Positions 6,381 through 10,364 of a DNA stretch of 10,364 bases are shown piece after piece. The DNA lies in contig JAUXAH010000047.1 in assembly GCA_030614945.1 (NCBI GenBank), positions 1 through 10,364 of the forward strand. The letters are read 5' to 3'. The stretch's first letter is position 1, and each line of letters starts with the position of its first letter. A program made the position numbers and the translations under genes. Below the pieces are notes generated by a model, which was given only the letters and a program-made list of their open reading frames with translations, was not told the DNA's origin and made no database searches. This stretch comes from Phycisphaerae bacterium. GTDB lineage: Bacteria; Planctomycetota; Phycisphaerae; Sedimentisphaerales; SG8-4.

Positions 6381-6560
6381 TCACCGTAATTTTATGAGAT
6401 TTCCATTACAAAATAAAAGTGTTCTCTGCAAGTTTGGGAAATCATGGGTAACTACATTTTGAACTACCGCAGATGACATCATTTTCTCAACGGCATTCGA
6501 CATCAAAAGGTCGTCAGAGTCAATGAAAGTCATAAATTGGCCCGGCGAGTCGGAGTCTTG
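6381..6560 (-). pseudogene. Relic of a family 2 glycosyltransferase gene
   Basis: A 59-codon open frame, in a different frame from the aminotransferase it overlaps, reads SPGQFMTFIDSDDLLMSNAV and continues to LIKLR then TGA. GQFMTFIDSDDLL followed by a helix (SNAVEKMM) is the central metal-binding signature of GT2 enzymes (typically GxYIxFLDSDDxL). The N-terminal ~80 residues and most of the acceptor half of a GT2 are missing, and an in-frame stop (6561-6563) lies just upstream, so this cannot be a working enzyme. After about residue 35 the likeness to GT2 is not clear to me. The aminotransferase stop overlaps an internal ATG of this frame as ATGA, so a 50-residue peptide could still be translated by coupling, but I see no reason to expect function. 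Confidence 0.75.
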
Positions 6561-7777
6561 TCATATTCTCCGGATGACTTTTTTACCTCCTGAACTCTGG
6601 GGCGGCAGCGGCGGTCATATTCCACGGCTGCGTTGATAATGTGTTCCACATCTTTGTCTGTTAGCCACCATCCTACCGGGATCGAGACCTGCTCAGATGT
6701 AAATTCATCGACACCCGGCAGGTCGGTCCTGAAATCTCTGAACATAGTGTGGGTGTCATTTCTCGAATGAACTTGCGATACGGTAACGCCGGCTTTTTTC
6801 ATATATTCCATAAATTTCTGGCGGTTTTTGACCCTCATTGTATAGAGCCAATGGACGCTGGTGCGGTCATCTTTATATCTCAGAGGCCGCACATCCTTGA
6901 GAGCTTTAAAAGCTTCGTTATATCGCGCGGCATTAGCGCGATATTTTTCGATAGTTTTGCCCACGTACTTGAGCTGTTCAAGGCCGATTACCGCCGTTAC
7001 GTCGTTCATATGGAACTTGTAGCCGTACTCGACGATATCCGCTTCGCAGCGCAGGTCCTTGCGTTTTGACTTGCGGTCAATGCCGTACCACCTGAGCAAT
7101 CTGCCTCGTTCACAGTCAGCTTTGGATTTACAGACCAAGGCCCCGCCGTCCACAGTCGTCATCTCCTTAATCGCCTGAAAGGAAAAACAGGCGAAGTCAG
7201 AGTGTGAACCGATTGGTTTGCCATGATAGGTTGAGCTAAAGGCGTGGCAGGCGTCTTCAATCAGCTTTATCCCGTGCTCGGCGGCAATGGCGTTCAATTC
7301 ATCGAGGTCGCAGGGGTAGCCGGCCCAGTGAACGCACATAATGGCCTTTGTCCTGGGTGTGATTTTTCCGGCGACATCCTTGTAGTCGATATTTCCGGTC
7401 CAGGGGTCAATATCAGCCCAAACGATTTTTGCCCCCATTGTTAGAATCGGTTCGTTTGTTGCTGAGCAGGTCATAGCGGTTGAGATGACTTCATCGCCGT
7501 AGCCAACGTTTGCCAGTCTAAGCGCTAACTGCAGTGCAGCGGTTCCGTTATTCAGTGCCAGGACGTTATCGTTGTCAAACCACGGCGCGAGCCGGCGCTC
7601 AAATTCCTCCACCCTGGGTCCTTCGCCTATGTAGCCGCTCAACAGAACCTTGCGCAAAGGCTCCATCACGCTTTCGGGTATAAAGACCTTGAAGAGGGGA
7701 ATATTCTTTCCCTCGCCGGACAGTAGTTTTTTTACCGATTCGTCAACGCTCTGCATAGATTTGTCAGCACTGTCCAT
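6530..7777 (-). CDS. DegT/DnrJ/EryC1/StrS family sugar aminotransferase
   Basis: PLP-dependent aminotransferase of 415 residues that probably converts a nucleotide-linked keto-sugar to an amino sugar. The order is typical: IPLFKVFIPES and LLSGYIGEGPRVEEFE (45-60), the cofactor phosphate-binding LNNGTAALQLALRL (75-88), the aromatic-stacking region TAMTCSATNEPIL, HWAGYPCDLDEL (150-161), LIEDACHAF (172-180, with Asp175 for the pyridine nitrogen) and FSFQAIKEMTTVDGGALV (198-215, with Lys204 as the Schiff-base lysine). It resembles perosamine synthetase-type enzymes, but product and sugar are not determinable. The ATG at 7777 follows GGGAGGA, the best ribosome binding site in the window. Homologues usually end near VEYDRR; the last ~17 residues (KKSSGEYDKTPTRRANL) run into the GT2 relic out of frame and look like a tail acquired when the 3' end was replaced. 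Confidence 0.93.
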   Translation of the reverse strand: MDSADKSMQSVDESVKKLLSGEGKNIPLFKVFIPESVMEPLRKVLLSGYIGEGPRVEEFERRLAPWFDNDNVLALNNGTAALQLALRLANVGYGDEVISTAMTCSATNEPILTMGAKIVWADIDPWTGNIDYKDVAGKITPRTKAIMCVHWAGYPCDLDELNAIAAEHGIKLIEDACHAFSSTYHGKPIGSHSDFACFSFQAIKEMTTVDGGALVCKSKADCERGRLLRWYGIDRKSKRKDLRCEADIVEYGYKFHMNDVTAVIGLEQLKYVGKTIEKYRANAARYNEAFKALKDVRPLRYKDDRTSVHWLYTMRVKNRQKFMEYMKKAGVTVSQVHSRNDTHTMFRDFRTDLPGVDEFTSEQVSIPVGWWLTDKDVEHIINAAVEYDRRCRPRVQEVKKSSGEYDKTPTRRANL

Positions 7778-7785
7778 ACTAATAG

Positions 7786-7792
7786 TCCTCCC
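7786..7792 (-). promoter_or_regulatory. Strong ribosome binding site of the aminotransferase gene
   Basis: GGGAGGA on the - strand, 8 bases before the ATG at 7777. It is the closest match to the anti-Shine-Dalgarno consensus in the window and lies in the 43-base gap after the GT2 gene. Confidence 0.75.
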
Positions 7793-7820
7793 TGATTCTA
7801 CAAACCTGCCAAATTGATTC

Positions 7821-8639
7821 TTAGCTATCCAGCGAATTATCCGTAAGTATGCTCTGAATTATCTCCAGAGACAAAATTTTGTCAATAATTCGATTGCATT
7901 TTTTTATTGTCCTTTTCTGCAACGGAAATTCCTGTGGGTTTACGGCCTGGGTAGCATGAGCAAGATGTATGATATATCGGCCCATTATCGAGGCCGGCAA
8001 CTCAACGGTCTTGTAGCCGCGGTCAAGGAGCTCAAAATAGAGTTTTTGGCCGGCTGTCAGGCCCTGGTCTCTACCCATCAAAAATGACAGGTTCTCGCGG
8101 CGTACGACGTCCGTTCGGTAAATACAACATATTGTCCGATTGTGATAGCGAAATCTGCTGATGGAGCCCGATTTTTGAAGGATTTTGCGCTTGAAGGATT
8201 TAAAATCAGTTGCTTTCTTGAGAAGGATTCGCCATTTCGGCGTCAATTCGATTTTGTCGGAACCAACACAGGCAATATTTTCGTCATTTCTGAAGCAGCT
8301 AATCAGTTCGGTGATCCAGTTGTCCTTCTGGACAAAGGTATCCGAGTGCATAGAGACATAAAATTCAGTGTTACAGCTCTGAAGACCAAGGTCCAGTGCT
8401 GCACCTTCATCATAACTTCCGCGCGGCTCACCGGCCTTATGACGACGCTCAATTAAACGTATCCAGCTTAAGCGTTTGAGATACTCCAGAGATTCATCCT
8501 GCGAATCGTTGTCGACAACGATGACGTCGCACGGATAGCTCGTGAACTTGCGGATACTGCGCAGGCAGAGCCGTGTGAAATCAAGGGTTTTGTAATTTAT
8601 AACGCATATCGTTGCTTTTGCTTTTAGCACATCCGCCAT
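7821..8639 (-). CDS. Family 2 glycosyltransferase
   Basis: GT-A glycosyltransferase of 272 residues. ATICVINYKTLDFTRLCLRSI (9-29) is the first strand and helix, and VIVVDNDSQDES (39-50) the nucleotide-binding strand. EFYVSMHSDTFVQKDNWITEL (92-112) holds the metal site, with HSD in place of a classical DxD. NIACVGSDKIEL (121-132) and the Cys/Tyr-rich CCIYRTDVVRRENL (171-184) belong to the acceptor half, ending at GRDQGLTAGQKLYFELLDRGY. The C-terminal ~40 residues are basic and helical. Donor and acceptor are unknown. The ATG at 8639 is 24 bases after the rmlB stop; the nearest AAGG is about 12 bases from the start, longer than usual, so an in-frame GTG three codons in is a possible alternative. 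Confidence 0.85.
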   Translation of the reverse strand: MADVLKAKATICVINYKTLDFTRLCLRSIRKFTSYPCDVIVVDNDSQDESLEYLKRLSWIRLIERRHKAGEPRGSYDEGAALDLGLQSCNTEFYVSMHSDTFVQKDNWITELISCFRNDENIACVGSDKIELTPKWRILLKKATDFKSFKRKILQKSGSISRFRYHNRTICCIYRTDVVRRENLSFLMGRDQGLTAGQKLYFELLDRGYKTVELPASIMGRYIIHLAHATQAVNPQEFPLQKRTIKKCNRIIDKILSLEIIQSILTDNSLDS

Positions 8640-8663
8640 TGATGGGACTTGCCTTCCGCTCTT

Positions 8664-9677
8664 TTATCGATTTGAGTACATAGAATCGTAATATTTCTGG
8701 TATTCGCCGGAGACGACGTTTGCCAGCCATTTTTGACTCTGGAGGTACCAGTCTATGGTCTTGTTAATACCTTGCTCAAAGCTGACGGAGGGTCGCCAAT
8801 TCAGGCCCTTAATTATTTTGCCTGCGTCAATGGCGTATCGCCTATCGTGTCCCGGCCTATCGGTAACATGCTTAATCAGCGATTTTGGTTTGCCCAGGCG
8901 GTTAAGTATCAGGTCAATGACTTCCAGATTTGTCTTTTCGTTACAGCCGCCGATGTTATAAATCTCGCCGGGCGGCGCTTCAGTCAAGACCTTCCATATA
9001 GCCGTGCAGTGGTCGTGTACATACAGCCAATCGCGCACATATAAGCCGTCACCATAAACGGGTAATTCTTTATCATTGAGAGCATTGTTAATCATCAGGG
9101 GGATTAATTTTTCCGGGAACTGGTATGGGCCATAGTTGTTTGAACATCTGGTGATGTTACATTTTACCGCCCAGGTATGGCCGAAAGCTTTTACCAGATG
9201 GTCTGCGGCGGCCTTACTGGCTGAATACGGCGAATTTGGACTCAGCGGTGTTTGTTCGGTGAATTTGCCCTCCGGACCGAGCGAACCATATACTTCATCT
9301 GTCGAAACTTGAATGAACCGCTCCAATTTTTTATCACGGGCGGCTTCGAGCAGGGTCAATGTGCCGGTAACATTGGTTTGGATGAAGACCTTCGGCCCGG
9401 TAATTGAACGGTCCACGTGGCTTTCAGCAGCAAAGTTAATAATCGTATCTACCTGGTGCTGCTCGATGATTTTTTCTATCAGGGCCCCATCGCAAATGTC
9501 GCCTTTGATAAATTTGTGGTTAGGGTGGTTTTCAAGGCCGGCAAGATTTTCGAGATTGCCGGCATAGGTTAGCTTATCGAGATTGACGATAAAGCAATCG
9601 GGATGCTCTGAAAGCACCATTCGCACGAAGTTGCTTCCTATAAATCCTGCACCGCCTGTAACCAGGACTTTTCTCAT
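8664..9677 (-). CDS. rmlB: dTDP-glucose 4,6-dehydratase
   Basis: Converts dTDP-D-glucose to dTDP-4-keto-6-deoxy-D-glucose, the second step of dTDP-L-rhamnose synthesis, in the cytoplasm. It is an extended short-chain dehydrogenase of 337 residues, normal for the family. Visible are the NAD-binding TGGAGFIGSNF (7-17), NLDKLTYAGNLENL (32-45, an RmlB hallmark), NFAAESHVDRSI (81-92), the catalytic STDEVYGS with Thr126-Asp127-Glu128, YSASK with Tyr151 and Lys155, NNYGPYQFPEKLIPLMI and DRPGHDRRYAID. Its ATG overlaps the rmlD stop as ATGA, and GAGG lies 5 bases upstream, so the two are translationally coupled. The product could also feed a 4-aminotransferase such as the DegT enzyme downstream, giving a dTDP-amino sugar as an alternative to rhamnose. 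Confidence 0.96.
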   Translation of the reverse strand: MRKVLVTGGAGFIGSNFVRMVLSEHPDCFIVNLDKLTYAGNLENLAGLENHPNHKFIKGDICDGALIEKIIEQHQVDTIINFAAESHVDRSITGPKVFIQTNVTGTLTLLEAARDKKLERFIQVSTDEVYGSLGPEGKFTEQTPLSPNSPYSASKAAADHLVKAFGHTWAVKCNITRCSNNYGPYQFPEKLIPLMINNALNDKELPVYGDGLYVRDWLYVHDHCTAIWKVLTEAPPGEIYNIGGCNEKTNLEVIDLILNRLGKPKSLIKHVTDRPGHDRRYAIDAGKIIKGLNWRPSVSFEQGINKTIDWYLQSQKWLANVVSGEYQKYYDSMYSNR

Positions 9678-10364
9678 AAATGCCTCAGAAAACGCTCTAA
9701 CGGGACTTGCCAGGGCTCGATCGGCTCAGCAAGCAAGGCCTTAATTTTGCTGCAATCGAAACGGCTGTTTAACGGCCTTACGGCAGCACTGACGTAATCA
9801 CTGGTTTTGCAGCCACTTAAGTCAACTGACATATTGAGTTTATCAAAAACGAATTTTGCCATTTCAAAACGGCTAACATAGCCGGCACTTGTAAAATGAA
9901 ATAAGTCCTCGGGTTTTTTCCGCAACAACTTGCAAATCACTTTAGCAACTTTCGTTGTAGCTGTTGGTGAACCTACCTGGTCATCAACAACCCTTAGTTG
10001 TTCCTCAGTCTCTGCTTTTTTTACGAGTTTGGTTACAAAATTATTGCCGTGCAAACCATAGGTCCATTCGAGACGCATTATACAATGGCGGCAGCGGCTT
10101 TCAACTAAAAGCTGCTCGCCGGCGAGTTTGGTTCTGCCATAAGCATTTATCGGGTTTGGCGTGTCGGTCTCAACATAGGGTCTGTCGGATTCGCCGTCAA
10201 AAACGAAATCGGTGCTGATGTGCAAGACCCATATATTGGCTTGTCTTGCAAGAGCACCCAAACGCCCTACCGCCACTCCATTGACGTGGTATGCCAGATT
10301 GGCTTCGCTCTCGGCCCTTTCGACATCCGTATAAGCAGCACAATTGATTACCGCTTTAGCATCC
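9674..10364 (-). CDS. rmlD: dTDP-4-dehydrorhamnose reductase, 5' end cut by window
   Basis: Reduces dTDP-4-keto-L-rhamnose to dTDP-L-rhamnose with NAD(P)H. The frame is open through the right edge, so about 229 codons of a usual ~290 are visible; the missing part holds the N-terminal dinucleotide-binding GxxGxxG. The visible protein begins DAKAVINCAAYTDVERAE, the conserved VINxAAYTxVDxAE segment. STDFVFDG and AYGRTKLAGE (catalytic Tyr-x-x-x-Lys) follow, then MRLEWTYG, VDDQVGSPTATTKVA and RPLNSRFDCSKI, all RmlD signatures. A GTG at 10276 is an internal codon, not the start. It overlaps rmlB by 4 bases. No rmlA or rmlC is present in the window; they may lie to the right. Confidence 0.94.
   Translation of the reverse strand, partial: DAKAVINCAAYTDVERAESEANLAYHVNGVAVGRLGALARQANIWVLHISTDFVFDGESDRPYVETDTPNPINAYGRTKLAGEQLLVESRCRHCIMRLEWTYGLHGNNFVTKLVKKAETEEQLRVVDDQVGSPTATTKVAKVICKLLRKKPEDLFHFTSAGYVSRFEMAKFVFDKLNMSVDLSGCKTSDYVSAAVRPLNSRFDCSKIKALLAEPIEPWQVPLERFLRHL

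Noticed and set aside
6367..6527. Nine-base inverted pair TTCATTGAC/GTCAATGAA flanking the GT2 relic, as possible ends of a mobile element
   Set aside because: It is too short and far apart to exceed chance, one arm is part of the conserved GT2 codons, and there is no target duplication or transposase.
6749..7069. Open frame of 106 codons on the + strand inside the aminotransferase gene
   Set aside because: It is antisense to a gene with complete catalytic motifs, has no recognisable domain and no Shine-Dalgarno support; it is a shadow frame.
8142..8456. Open frame of 104 codons on the + strand inside the second GT2 gene
   Set aside because: It is antisense to a well-supported glycosyltransferase and shows no family signature.
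10274..10276. GTG as the start of rmlD
   Set aside because: The frame continues upstream with conserved RmlD sequence (VINCAAYTDVERAE) to the window edge, so this is an internal Val codon.

Overview
This window is part of a bacterial surface-polysaccharide (O-antigen, capsule or exopolysaccharide type) biosynthesis locus. It encodes sugar-nucleotide enzymes, glycosyltransferases (GTs) and methyltransferases almost wall to wall. No tRNA, rRNA, CRISPR array or intact transposase is visible. The host cannot be named from this sequence. The Shine-Dalgarno starts, the rml genes and the mid-40s GC (judged by eye) fit a bacterium with a complex glycan envelope. A planctomycete-like or other environmental Gram-negative lineage is only a guess.

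Layout. The left end has two genes on the + strand: the 3' part of a SAM methyltransferase (1-555) and a GT2 glycosyltransferase (557-1525). From 1532 to the right edge everything is on the - strand and converges on that pair with a 6-base gap. In transcription order (right to left) the - strand genes are: rmlD (cut by the window edge), rmlB, a GT2 glycosyltransferase, a DegT/DnrJ/EryC1 sugar aminotransferase, a relic of another GT2 gene, an FkbM methyltransferase, a CgeB-like glycosyltransferase, a GT-D fold (DUF1792-type) glycosyltransferase, a GT4 glycosyltransferase and a small class I methyltransferase. Spacing is tight and several starts have good ribosome binding sites, so one long operon is plausible, with no promoter seen inside.

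Working together. RmlB and RmlD make dTDP-L-rhamnose; RmlA and RmlC are not in the window. The DegT enzyme probably makes an amino sugar from a 4-keto nucleotide sugar. Five GTs (three by GT-A or GT-D signature, two GT-B) would assemble the glycan, and three methyltransferases suggest an O-methylated product. No flippase, polymerase or ABC exporter is present here.

The most interesting layer is evidence of past rearrangement. A diverged direct repeat of about 70 bases (61 of 69 aligned bases identical, plus a 3-base gap) brackets the GT-D gene. One copy is the real 3' end of the CgeB-like gene; the other is an orphan copy of that gene end upstream of the GT4 gene. A decayed GT2 fragment carrying the family's DSDD signature lies between the aminotransferase and FkbM genes, overlapping the aminotransferase 3' end. 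A short open frame after the CgeB-like gene may be a third relic. No previously undescribed enzymatic system is evident; the novelty is in the scars of cassette exchange.
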